From JAIPDZ01 sp034522175 (lineage in GTDB: Bacteria; Desulfobacterota; DSM-4660; Desulfatiglandales; Desulfatiglandaceae), in the NCBI GenBank assembly GCA_034522175.1, contig JAXHLQ010000001.1, positions 4,774,001 through 4,838,000 on the forward strand: a DNA stretch of 64,000 bases, written 5' to 3'. The notes beneath the pieces were generated by a model. It had not been told where the DNA came from. It worked only from the letters and a program-made list of their open reading frames with translations, and did no database searches. Positions 1 to 8,383 of the stretch are shown here, one piece after another; the stretch's first letter is position 1; each line of letters begins with the position of its first letter. The position numbers and the translations under genes are program-made.

Positions 1-20
1 CCCATCTGATGTCGACAGCA

Positions 21-200
21 TCATTTCGAGTCATCATTCATCTCTTGAAGCAGCAGGTTCAGATGATCGATGTCGTCCTGATCCCTGAGGCGTCCGGTAT
101 TTTTTTTCATTTCAATCAGTGCGGATACTGAAACGCCTGTAGAGAAGCCATCTTCATGTTCGGTTATTCTCTTTGTGATGACGGCGCAAACCGATGTCAC
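21..200 (-). pseudogene. C-terminal remnant, possibly nucleotidyltransferase-like
   Basis: An open frame of about 59 codons follows the wrbA stop directly and ends at a TGA complementary to bases 21-23. Readable residues include SALIEMKKNTGRLRDQDD, which resembles the tail of small nucleotidyltransferase/toxin proteins (a motif of the type LKKxTGRxxDxxDI). There is no convincing start or ribosome binding site, so it is probably the 3' end of a lost gene. The family guess rests on this motif alone. Confidence 0.3.
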
Positions 201-801
201 TCACATGCTGAGCTTTCTCGCGATTTCCGCCACGTGTCTTCCCTGGTAACGTGCCCCGTCTAATTCGTTCTCACTCGGCCATCGGCTCCCGTCGCCTCCG
301 GCAATCGTCGAGGCGCCATAGGGGGAGCACCCGGTGATCTCGTCCATGGTCATCTGACCCTGAAACGCATACGGCAATCCCACGATGATCATACCCTGAT
401 GCAGCAGGGGACATGAAAGCTCAAAATGGTCGATTCCTGGCCACCGTGCTGGGTGTTTGAACTGGTGATGACGCTTGCCACCTTCCCGACCAATGCGGCC
501 TTTGCCCAGAGCTGGCCCGTAGCGTCCAGAAACTGCTTCATCTGTCCGCACATATTCCCGAAGCGGGTCGGTGTTCCAAAGATGATGGCATCCGCTTCCG
601 CCAATTGGTCAACGCGGCATATGGGGATCCCGGCCTGAAGCTTCTGTGCCTCGGTTGCCCCCATTTTTTCCAGAATGTCTTCGGTCAGTGTTTCAGGAAC
701 CCGGCGCAGATCGACCTCCGCATGGTCTACGGAACCGGCCCCTTCTGCAGCAGCCTCTGCCAGTTTATGGACGTGTCCATACATGGAGTAATAAACCACC
801 A

Positions 802-1852
802 AGGGGCTATCCACTTGACTCTCGTAACCACAAGATGTAGTATGCGGGCATGCGTGATACGAGGCGACATCCTGTTGGCGGTCAAGACTACCCGCGAACA
901 ATACAAGAGTTTGATGCATGGTTCTCTTCTGAGGCGGCCTGCCTTAGATTTTTGACACAGCTTCGTTGGCCTGAAGGGTTTCGCTGCCCGGCGTGTAGCA
1001 GCCAGAAGGGCTGGGCAACAAACAGAGGGAATATCCGGTGTTCAAAATGCCAACGCCAAACGACTCCTATCGCAGGGACAATATTTGAGGGTACACGAAA
1101 GCCCTTGCGAACCTGGTTTCAAGCTATCTGTTATGTGACCAGCCAAAAGTTCGGGGGAAACGCGTTAGGTCTGAAACGTGTACTGGGTGTTTAGGCAGCT
1201 ATCAAACAGCTTGGAGTTGGCTCCACAAAATGAGGCGCGCTATGGTTCGCCCCGAAAGGGATCGTCTCAGCGGGCGAGTTGAGGTCGACGAGACTTATGT
1301 CGGCGGTGAGGAAAAGGGTGCTCATGGACGTCAAACTGAGAGGAAAGCCATCGTCGCGATAGCTATTGAGATACATTCGCCGATGGGTTTCGGACGAGTT
1401 CGGATGCGTCAAGTGCCAGATGTTTCTTCTGATAGTCTCACCGAATTTGTTCAGTACGCAGTGCAGCCTGGTTCTGTCGTATTGACCGATGGATGGAGGG
1501 GCTACAGCAAACTGCGACAGGAAGGTTACTCGCACGAAGTGATTGTGCTTTCAGACACGGGCAACCCAGCTCATGTGACGCTGCCAGGGGTACACCGAAT
1601 TGCTTCGCTGTTAAAGCGGTGGCTACTGAGCACACATCAGGGGGCGGTGAGCAGAAAGCATCTCGATTATTATCTTGACGAATATACCTTCCGGTTCAAT
1701 CGGCGCAGTTCGAGAGCGCGTGGGCTGCTTTTTTACCGCCTTTGCCAGCAGGCCGTGCAGGTTGGCCCGTTATCATACGCGCAGATAGTAAAACCTTAGA
1801 AACGCATCGACCACAAGATGTAGTGGTTGGGAGAGTGAAGTGGATAGCCCCT
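802..1852 (+). mobile_element. IS1595-family insertion sequence with 8-bp target duplication
   Basis: A 1051-bp element. Its ends are imperfect inverted repeats starting AGGGGCTATCCACTT (802-816) and the complement at 1838-1852. The flanks carry the direct 8-bp duplication AACCACCA at 794-801 and 1853-1860, the size expected for IS1595 elements. It encodes one transposase. The insertion falls after codon 6 of wrbA. A 15-bp string ACCACAAGATGTAGT occurs in direct orientation near both ends (827-841 and 1810-1824). Confidence 0.9.
850..1799 (+). CDS. IS1595-family transposase (ISXO2-like), one frameshift
   Basis: The transposase that moves the surrounding element. The N-terminal part has a zinc-ribbon (CPAC, then CSKC). 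The C-terminal part has the ISXO2-like DDE-type core, with VDETYVGG and VLTDGWRGY. The reading frame breaks near 1190: RVLGV ends in a stop while the next frame resumes as GSYQTAWSWLHKM. Adding one T to the TTT run restores a continuous protein of about 316 residues. Either the copy is newly inactive or the base is a sequencing undercall. Confidence 0.85.
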
Positions 1853-2145
1853 AACCACCAATACCTTCATGATCTCCTCCCTCCCTCTGAACAAGTTTCG
1901 ATATATTCCATTTGCCCCAATAACAGATTATTTAGAATCGCCGATTAAACGCAATGACTTGTCATTCTCGCTTGAGAGATCCACTTGCCCAAACCCCAAA
2001 GCAAAAGCCTGTCACCCGGCACCCTCACTCAACCATTCGTTGACTGGCTCGTATCCTTATGGTATAAACCTTAGTGAATGTCGTTCATGGGGGAATGCCC
2101 CTCATAATAGAATATCGTCTTTTTAAATTCAATCATTCAGAATTA

Positions 2146-2523
2146 ATGGATATCAGGCGGTCCTTTCAAATACTGGAACTCGAACCCGGCGTGTCCGAGG
2201 CGGAGGTCAGACAGGCCTATAAGGACATCGTCAGTGTCTGGCATCCGGACCGGTTTTCCAATAATCCCCGGTTGAGGGCGCGGGCGGAGGAAAAGGTCAA
2301 GGAAATCAACCAGTCTTATGAGACGGTCCTTTCATTTATCGCTTTTAACAACGGTGAGTTTTCTGAGACAGCGACCGGTTCCGGTGAAGGCGAACCCTCG
2401 AATTTTACCGCGTTTGACACCCGGAGCAAAACAGAACTCGCTGCGGAGTTGGGGACAGGAATGGTACTGGGGCTTTATGCCTTTCTGTCCAAACGACTCC
2501 GGCGCTTTTTGTCAGAACCGTAA
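2146..2523 (+). CDS. J-domain (DnaJ-like) protein
   Basis: A 125-residue protein starting MDIRRSF with an N-terminal J domain (residues about 5-65) that keeps the HPD signature in VWHPDRF. J domains stimulate the ATPase of DnaK-type chaperones. There is no G/F-rich, zinc-finger or C-terminal substrate domain, so this is a minimal co-chaperone and not DnaJ itself. The C-terminal half is low in recognisable features, with a short hydrophobic stretch near GMVLGLYAFLSKRL that might attach it to the membrane. This start is preferred over the upstream in-frame ATG because it begins the J-domain helix I. Confidence 0.75.
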   Translation: MDIRRSFQILELEPGVSEAEVRQAYKDIVSVWHPDRFSNNPRLRARAEEKVKEINQSYETVLSFIAFNNGEFSETATGSGEGEPSNFTAFDTRSKTELAAELGTGMVLGLYAFLSKRLRRFLSEP

Positions 2524-2648
2524 ACGGATTCGCCTGCAGGAAAAGAGGCTAAGCATCCGCTATTCATTGGATGAACGCCAACCATCCGGCGGCAAAAAGG
2601 GACTTTTTTCACGGGACTCAAAACACGATAAAGGACGGGGGAAAAGAC

Positions 2649-2948
2649 ATGGGAAAAACCATCAAATCGCTTGTTTTTCTCTTATTGGTTTCAACACTCA
2701 TCCTCCCTCCGCTTACTGCGGTGGCGGGGGGCGAGTATTACAACAATCTGAGTGATAAGGCCGGGTTTATGGTCGCCGATTTTCTGATCATCCGGCCCGC
2801 GGGTATGGTCGCCACAGCAGCCGGATCCATCTTATACGTGCTTTCACTCCCCTTTTCCATCCCAGGGGGCAATCAACCGGAAGCCTACGAAAAAATGGTC
2901 CTCGAGCCCGCACGTTACACCTTCACAAGGCCGCTGGGAGAACCCTGA
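2649..2948 (+). CDS. Small exported protein of unknown function
   Basis: About 99 residues. The N-terminus has a clear Sec signal peptide (KTIKSLVFLLLVSTLILPP, then TAVAGG), and the mature part contains a second hydrophobic stretch and the ending ARYTFTRPLGEP. Similar short exported proteins occur in deltaproteobacteria, but I know of no function. The start at 2649 places the lysines and the hydrophobic core at the N-terminus; the longer frame from 2571 would give an unlikely 26-residue hydrophilic leader. Confidence 0.6.
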   Translation: MGKTIKSLVFLLLVSTLILPPLTAVAGGEYYNNLSDKAGFMVADFLIIRPAGMVATAAGSILYVLSLPFSIPGGNQPEAYEKMVLEPARYTFTRPLGEP

Positions 2949-2999
2949 GCCGGGCAGGCCCGAATGACCCCTCAGCAGTTGGGCGCAAACCCGTAGGCT

Positions 3000-3428
3000 T
3001 TAACACATGTCCGACTTTTCGTATTCTCTGATACGCCTGCCAAGGGATTGCATCAGCTCGATGGCGATATTCGGATATTTCTTGATTTCTTCCCGGATGT
3101 TCCATTGATCCAGGCACAGGACTTGGGTCTTCTCCCTCGCCACGACACTTGCCGTTCGCACATAGTCATCGATAAGGGCCATCTCCCCGAAGTAGCTACC
3201 CGCCCTGAGCATTCGGAGGCTTTTTTCCATTTCATGTCCCAGGCCTTTGATGACCTCCGCCTCACCCGACACCATGATGAAAAGGCGGCCGTCGCGTGCA
3301 CCCTCCCTGATGATGATGTCCCCTTTATCATAATGATGTCGCGTCACTGATTTTGCCAGCCGCTTAAGATCCCGCCGCTTCATCAACGAAAAGAGCGAAA
3401 CCTCTGCGAGAATTTCCACATCGTCCAT
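3000..3428 (-). CDS. Cyclic-nucleotide-binding domain protein
   Basis: About 142 residues forming one CAP/PKA-type cNMP-binding domain: a beta roll, then the phosphate-binding cassette FGEMALID and RTASV. No DNA-binding or catalytic domain follows, so it probably acts as a stand-alone sensor or partner protein. The ATG at 3428 has a GGAGAA ribosome binding site. A better ribosome binding site (AAAGGAGG) precedes another ATG at 3528 whose frame runs 54 codons past the present start in a different register. If one base is missing near 3465, the true protein would start at 3528 (MSVEQTIKPHM). Confidence 0.8.
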   Translation of the reverse strand: MDDVEILAEVSLFSLMKRRDLKRLAKSVTRHHYDKGDIIIREGARDGRLFIMVSGEAEVIKGLGHEMEKSLRMLRAGSYFGEMALIDDYVRTASVVAREKTQVLCLDQWNIREEIKKYPNIAIELMQSLGRRIREYEKSDMC

Positions 3429-3700
3429 AGTTTCTCCATTCGTGTCTGTGGACACGTCCAACCCGCCGCCATGCAGATACGCCGGTCTTTGCAGTCATAT
3501 GTGGCTTTATTGTCTGCTCTACACTCATGGTATCCTCCTTTCCTTTGCCCCGGCAGGGGGCAACTCCGGTCGCCCTACGGGCTCCCTCCATTGCCCCCTC
3601 CCCGGTAACCATACCATGTGGTGTAATTCAATCCAACTTTTGAGACATAAATTCAGAAACGGCGGGCCTTATTGGAGCAGGGTGCCCTGGGTAAGCCGAT

Positions 3701-3946
3701 TCAAACAGGATATCCAGCTCCATCAAGAAAGGTTTTTGGGCTCATGATCCGAATGCCCATATAGTCCTTTATGGCCTTCAGCGCCTTTTCTCCGGTAATG
3801 ATGGTCGTTGCATTCAATGCCACGGCACACTCGATGAATTTGTCGTCATCATGATCTTTTTCAACCACGCTCAGATTCGGCGTGCTGGCAGTGAACAACA
3901 CATGAAAGCCATGCGCGAAAAGACGCATCAGCTTCAGCCAGTTCAC
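3701..3946 (-). pseudogene. PIN-family toxin, 5'-truncated
   Basis: The frame encodes the C-terminal half of a PIN_3-type toxin: the acidic stretch EKDHDDDKFIECAVAL, the ITGEKALKAI motif and the ending MGIRIMSPKTFL. The N-terminal catalytic aspartate region is absent. Upstream (3950-4040) an unrelated open stretch follows the ttcA stop, so the missing half has been lost. No antitoxin gene remains beside it. Confidence 0.7.
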
Positions 3947-4044
3947 GTTCTTTCTGGAGCCCCATCCGTCTTAAAACCTTTACATATTCCTCTTGATGGG
4001 CCGCGAAAGGTACAGGGTTATCTGGCCGGATATAGGCTCGGCCC

Positions 4045-4797
4045 TCATAGCAGGTAGTCGGGATTTACATTGCCGAGGGCATGAAAGATGTTCCCCTTGA
4101 TTTTGCGATTGGATCGGTAAAATTCAGTGAGCATATTCCGGATGGCCTCCCGTTTGGATGACCCGGCCGTAGGGCAGCCCAGATCAATCTTTTGCCATCC
4201 CATGGTGTTGACATATCGTCGAATCAGATCTTCGTCAATGAGGTAAAACGGTCTGATGACGATCAGCTTTCCCTCGAACAGGGGCTGGACCGGTTGCATG
4301 GTGCTGATGGATGCCCCGTAAAAAATATTCAGGAAAAAGGTCTCAATGATATCGTCCTTGTGGTGACCGAAGGCGATCCGGTTACAGCCTATCTCACCTG
4401 CCAGTTCGAAGAGGTGTCGTCTCCGCAGGCGCGAGCAGAGAAAACAGGGGTTCTCCCGGTTCTCGGGACCGTGGGCTCTCGGACCGATATCGGTCTTCAG
4501 GACACGGTAGTCAAAGCCATGGGCGTCAAAAAAGGCTCTCATTTCACCGGCTGAATCGGCCCCGAAACCCGGATCCACGTGTACCGCCGTCAGGGAATAG
4601 TCAATGGGGATCCGACGGATCCGTTCCCTCAGCATCCACAGGAGCGCCAGACTGTCCTTCCCGCCGGAAACGGCCACCAATATGTGGTCACCATCCGCAA
4701 TCATGTCTCTCCGGTGGATGGCCCGCCCCATCAGGCGTTTCATCTCTTTGTCCACAAAGCCCAAAACATGCCTCTCTTGGAGTGATATCCCGTTCAA
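4045..4797 (-). CDS. TtcA-like tRNA thiolation ATPase (PP-loop)
   Basis: ATP-pyrophosphatase of the TtcA/TilS superfamily; TtcA-type enzymes thiolate cytidine 32 of tRNAs using an Fe-S cluster. The PP-loop SGGKDSLALLWML sits near residue 45. A CFLCSRLRRRHLF segment gives a CxxC pair, followed by the family motif FGHHKDDIIETFFLN. Length (about 250) fits the TtcA group. The longest frame starts at a TTG (4797) without a strong ribosome binding site, so an internal ATG such as 4743 (MKRLMGRAI) is possible. Substrate assignment beyond tRNA thiolation is inferred from family. Confidence 0.85.
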   Translation of the reverse strand: MNGISLQERHVLGFVDKEMKRLMGRAIHRRDMIADGDHILVAVSGGKDSLALLWMLRERIRRIPIDYSLTAVHVDPGFGADSAGEMRAFFDAHGFDYRVLKTDIGPRAHGPENRENPCFLCSRLRRRHLFELAGEIGCNRIAFGHHKDDIIETFFLNIFYGASISTMQPVQPLFEGKLIVIRPFYLIDEDLIRRYVNTMGWQKIDLGCPTAGSSKREAIRNMLTEFYRSNRKIKGNIFHALGNVNPDYLL

Positions 4798-5256
4798 ATG
4801 TCGCTTCTTCGCGAAGATCCAATCTTGACGGTCTCGTATAAAGCTATGTGATGCCCCTCAGGGGCACTGTAGCCGAAAATAACTTGTCAATTATATCAAC
4901 ACGTTATGGCTCAGTTATTTGAAAGTCAAAATTTCACGCAAAGCCGCAGATAACCGATTGACATTAAATGGATTTTTTTCTCTGCGCGCCCTGCGTCTCT
5001 GCGCGAAAACATACTTTTTGCGAATTCATCGAATTTATACAACCGGCTTAGTAACGATTGAGACGGGCCGTGGTCAAGGTTTTTCAGCAAGCTTGAAATG
5101 GGCCTTTTCCGGGAAAAGGGTCGCCTCCGTCATGGCCATTTTGAGATTCCATTGACTTAAAGGATTGGGTTGGCTTAGAATTCTGCACTGACTCACAATG
5201 CATAAACTGAGTGCAGACGTACTGAAAGAAATCAACTGAAATGGAGGACAAAACGG
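4798..5256. other. Intergenic region with a REP-like palindrome
   Basis: No gene is supported here. It holds a repeat palindrome (listed separately) and the leader of the HIT gene, whose ribosome binding site GGAGGA lies just upstream of 5257. Confidence 0.5.
4932..5008. repeat. REP-like imperfect inverted repeat (CGCAAAG...CTGCG type)
   Basis: TTTCACGCAAAGCCGCAG at 4932-4949 is mirrored by CTGCGTCTCTGCGCGAAA at about 4991-5008, with a 41-base spacer. This palindrome class is widespread between genes in many bacterial genomes. It may fold as a hairpin in RNA; no mobility is shown here. Confidence 0.55.
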
Positions 5257-5676
5257 ATGGAAGACTGTATTTTCTGTAAAATCGCCAAAGGCGAGGCCCC
5301 CTGTTTCAAGGTGTACGAGGACGACAAGACCATCGCCTTTGAGGACATCAATCCGGTCACTGAAGGGCACACCCTCATCGTACCCAAAGCCCATGCGGAG
5401 AACCTCTATGAGATCGACCCGGACAGTTTAAGTGCGGTCCATCTCGCCTCCCAGAAGGTCATCCGCGCCATAAAAAAGGCCCTGGATCCCATCGGCGTGG
5501 TGGCCGTCCAGTTGAACGGCAAGGGCGTCAACCAGATCATTATGCACTACCACCTCCACCTGATGCCCAGATCAGCCGATGATCCGCCCCTCGGGGCCAG
5601 CGATTGCGGCGCTAAACAGGGGGATATGGAGGTCCTCAAACGGACCGCGGAAAAAATTGCCGGCGCCATGGAATGA
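5257..5676 (+). CDS. HIT-family nucleotide hydrolase/transferase
   Basis: A 139-residue Hint-type protein of the histidine-triad family, which hydrolyses nucleoside phosphoramidates and adenylylated substrates. It begins with DCIFCKIAKGE, typical of bacterial Hint proteins. The catalytic triad is seen as HYHLHLMPR near residue 100, and the conserved INPVTEGHTLIVPKAH precedes it. A GGAGGA ribosome binding site precedes the ATG. Length and motif order are normal. Confidence 0.9.
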   Translation: MEDCIFCKIAKGEAPCFKVYEDDKTIAFEDINPVTEGHTLIVPKAHAENLYEIDPDSLSAVHLASQKVIRAIKKALDPIGVVAVQLNGKGVNQIIMHYHLHLMPRSADDPPLGASDCGAKQGDMEVLKRTAEKIAGAME

Positions 5677-5681
5677 ACCGC

Positions 5682-6344
5682 CTAATCGCTCCGCTCCCCA
5701 AAAAGTAAAGTCCCGATGCGGACCATGGTGGCGCCTTCTTCGATGGCCACCTGATAGGAATTGGACATGCCCATGGAAAGCCAGGCCATGTCCACCCCTT
5801 TTATATTCGCCTGTTTCACCTCGTCAAAGAGGCCTTTGGTCGTCTTGAAATAGGGCCTGGCGTCTTCCGGGTCTCCGGTGAAGGGGCCCATGGTCATGAG
5901 ACCTTTGATCTCAACATGCTCAAGCGCGGCCATTTCCTGTATCAGTGATAGGGCATCCTCCGGAAGCACACCGGCCTTTTGGGGCTCTTTTCCACTGTTG
6001 ATTTCAATGAGTACGGGCATGGTCTTTCCGATATTGGCACACCCTTTATCGATGGCACTCGCCAGCTTCATGGAGTCCACGGTCTCAATCATATCAAAAA
6101 TGCGGACCGCTTTCTTGGCCTTGTTGCTCTGCAGATGACCGATCATGTGCCACTTGGCCCGATTTCCAATGGCCTCGAATGCCTTTTCCGCCTCCTGCAC
6201 ATAATTGTGTCCGATGATCGTCAAACCGGCCTCGACCGCCTCCATCATCTCTTCGAGGGTTCGTGTCTTGGCCGCGCCCACAAGGGTCACCCCCTCAGGC
6301 AGTTTGTTCAGAATCCGTTTCACGCTTTCCTTGATCATGCTCAA
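5682..6344 (-). CDS. YggS/PLPBP pyridoxal-phosphate homeostasis protein
   Basis: PLP-binding barrel protein of the YggS family, which buffers intracellular pyridoxal phosphate and has no known catalysis. Readable hallmarks are VGAAKTRTLEE (the PLP lysine region), IGHNYVQEAEKAF, WHMIGHLQSNKAKKAV and the C-terminal LSMGMSNSYQVAIEEGATMVR (G/S-rich phosphate loop). Length 220 is typical. It converges with the HIT gene (5 bases apart) and lies just downstream of the threonine aldolase gene on the same strand, another PLP protein. Confidence 0.92.
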   Translation of the reverse strand: MSMIKESVKRILNKLPEGVTLVGAAKTRTLEEMMEAVEAGLTIIGHNYVQEAEKAFEAIGNRAKWHMIGHLQSNKAKKAVRIFDMIETVDSMKLASAIDKGCANIGKTMPVLIEINSGKEPQKAGVLPEDALSLIQEMAALEHVEIKGLMTMGPFTGDPEDARPYFKTTKGLFDEVKQANIKGVDMAWLSMGMSNSYQVAIEEGATMVRIGTLLFGERSD

Positions 6345-6349
6345 TCTCC

Positions 6350-7443
6350 TTATGCCGGACCGTCGGCACCCGCTCCTTCCTGTTCCGAAATCGCTCTCAT
6401 GACATCAAGGGCATGGACCACATCTGCTTCTGTGATCGGATAATGGGTCACCAGCCGGATCTGATTCGCGCCGGTCGGCAGCACGCCCACGCCTTTTTGC
6501 ATGAGGGCTTGGGCAAAGGCATCGGCGGATGCGGCCACATCAGGAGAGATGTCGGCATATACGATATTGGTCCGGCATTGAGTCGGAATAACAAAAAGCC
6601 CCTCAATTTCCGCCAACCCCTCGGCCAGCGCACGGGCATTGGCATGGTCCTCCCTCAATCGTTCCATCATCTCCTCAATCGCCACAATACCGGCGGCCGC
6701 CAGAACCCCTGCCTGCCGCATACCTCCGCCCAGCACCTTTCTCGCACGCCTGGCCTCAAAAATGAACGCCTCGCTCCCGCAGACCAGAGATCCCACGGGT
6801 GCGGCCAGGCCTTTGCTCAGGCAGAAGGTGACAGAATCGGCCCGGCCCGCCAGTGTGCGGACATCCACCCCAAGGGCCACGGCGGCATTGAATATGCGTG
6901 CCCCATCCACATGCACCTTCAGGGCATACTGTTGTGCAATGTCCCCTACCCTGTCCATGTACTCCGGTGTGAGCGGGCTCCCGGCACACCGATTATGGGT
7001 ATTCTCCAGGACAATCAATCGGGTGCGGGGAAAATGAATGTTCTCCGGCCGAACCGCGGCCTCAAGGTCGTTTATGGCAATGGTGCCGTCCGGCTGGTTG
7101 GGAACGATCCTTGGATGAATACCCCCAGGGCCGCACACCCGCCCTGCTCATAGAGAAAGGTATGGGATCTGTCACCAAGGATGATTTCATCCCCGCGATG
7201 ACAGTGGACCAGGAGGCTCACGAGATTGGCCATGGTGCCGCTGGTGACAAAAAGCGCCGCCGCCTTGCCCGTGCGCGCCGCCGCCATCTCTTCAAGGCGG
7301 TTTACGGTGGGGTCCTCCCCAAACACATCATCCCCTACTTCTGCTTCAAACATGGCCTGCCGCATGGCCGCCGTGGGCTGTGTCACCGTATCGGATCGAA
7401 GATCAATAAATCGCACACCAGACTCCTTACTCATAGACTTCAT
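6350..7443 (-). CDS. ltaE: Low-specificity threonine aldolase, one frameshift
   Basis: Fold-type I PLP enzyme cleaving L-threonine/allo-threonine to glycine and acetaldehyde. The N-terminal part reads FIDLRSDTVTQPT and GDDVFGEDPTVNRLEE. The C-terminal part has VHVDGARIFNAAVAL and the PLP lysine region TFCLSKGLAAPVGS. The two parts are out of frame at a CCCCC run (7132-7136); one extra base gives a continuous protein of about 364 residues, the normal size. It starts inside the end of the B3/B4-domain gene (17-base overlap), implying translational coupling. Confidence 0.88.
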
Positions 7444-8089
7444 GACACGCCAACGTACCGTTTCCGAAATCCACCATGGCCTCTGCCGCTATACCCAATC
7501 CCGTCTCAAGATATTGGCCCTCGATGTCAGGCACACTGTAGCCATAAAAGAGGACATTCGTGGTCTCCTCGCTCACCCGGGTCTTCTCATCCGCGCCCTG
7601 ACAGAGAACACAGACGATCTCCTTTTCATCCCGCAGAACAATCTCTCCCTCCCGGGTCACCATCTCTCGCCCTCCCATCCCCCTGCAGATCTCACCCACG
7701 TCCGCCACATCTAAGGTCAGCCCCCCGTCAAACCGATCATAGTCGGTCACCGCCACCAGAATGCCGGCGCACATCTCGGCCATGAAGTGGGCGTCCACCA
7801 TCAGGTTATACCGGGGGAACCCGCTGTTCACCGTCCGCTTGAGGTGTCCCGGCAGAGGACATTCGTAGCCGAATTCCCCGAAAAATCGGTCATAGACATC
7901 GATTCGTGCCGTGATTTCCGCCAGCCGTTCCCGTTTGCGCATCCATCTGAGCTGCTTTCGCTTGTATTGATCAAAACCGGGCGTATTTTCAGGGTTTCTG
8001 CACCCGGAGATCAGGGTGAGGCCGAAGGCGAGATCCCCATAGGTATCCACATAACGGGATGATTTTGAAAACCGGACCGGATTGTTCAT
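7427..8089 (-). CDS. B3/B4 (PheRS-beta-like) domain protein
   Basis: About 220 residues related to the B3/B4 editing domain of phenylalanyl-tRNA synthetase beta (COG3382). The middle and C-terminal half carries the domain signature: NLMVDAHFMAEM, then DVGEICRGMG, GEIVLRDEKEIVC and TNVLFYGYS. Free-standing B3/B4 proteins may act on mischarged tRNAs or amino acids; that is family inference. The start chosen (MNNPVRF) follows a GGAGGG sequence. It overlaps ltaE and probably shares its transcript. Confidence 0.75.
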   Translation of the reverse strand: MNNPVRFSKSSRYVDTYGDLAFGLTLISGCRNPENTPGFDQYKRKQLRWMRKRERLAEITARIDVYDRFFGEFGYECPLPGHLKRTVNSGFPRYNLMVDAHFMAEMCAGILVAVTDYDRFDGGLTLDVADVGEICRGMGGREMVTREGEIVLRDEKEIVCVLCQGADEKTRVSEETTNVLFYGYSVPDIEGQYLETGLGIAAEAMVDFGNGTLACHEVYE

Positions 8090-8121
8090 ACCCTTCCTCC
8101 TTTCTAAGCGCTTCAAGCAAA

Positions 8122-8310
8122 AGCGGTATCGAAATCGTTATCGCTATCGGGATCGAATTGTGCTTGCCCATCAGGGCTTTGTCCTCTTGAAACCAATGCC
8201 CATTACCTCCCAAATAAAGAATCTGTTGAGAGAAGAGAAAAATCAGGTTTTGCGTCTCCCTATCCCATGGCGTATCGATTTCGATCCCGATTTCGATTTG
8301 GATTTGTTCA
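8122..8310. repeat. Degenerate ATCG-rich inverted repeat
   Basis: Runs of the hexamer type ATCGNN occur at about 8126-8160 (TATCGAAATCGTTATCGC and on) and at 8271-8305 in complementary sense (TATCGATTTCGATCCCG). The arms could pair over about 30 bases. Similar low-complexity ATCG arrays are found between genes in deltaproteobacteria. No gene is visible in this 294-base gap. Confidence 0.45.
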
Positions 8311-8383
8311 CGAATATCACAGTTAATGATATTGTGTTCAACGTTCGATGTTTAACGTTCCTTGTTCGTATATTTCGGCGATT

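Larger units (their letters stand above)
201..1870 (-). pseudogene. wrbA: NAD(P)H:quinone oxidoreductase WrbA, interrupted by an IS
   Basis: Flavodoxin-fold quinone reductase of the WrbA family (FMN-dependent two-electron quinone reduction in the cytosol). Codons 1-6 (MKVLVV) lie at 1870-1853 behind a GGAGGAG ribosome binding site. The gene resumes at 801 as VVYYSMYGHVHKLA, the FMN-phosphate loop, and continues through the family motif IIFGTPTRFGNMCGQM to the stop at 201. The gap is exactly the IS at 802-1852 and its duplicated 8-bp target, so the split is an insertion. A second lesion, a one-base frameshift in a short G run near 407-410, separates the last third (LLHQGMIIVGLPY onward). It matches the homopolymer indels seen across the window and may be technical. 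Confidence 0.9.

Noticed and set aside
827..1824. 15-bp direct repeats flanking the transposase as target duplications
   Set aside because: They lie inside the terminal inverted repeats; the true duplication is AACCACCA at 794-801 and 1853-1860.
4050..4100. Small overlapping frame after ttcA (ATGA overlap)
   Set aside because: It stops after about 22 codons without a recognisable motif.
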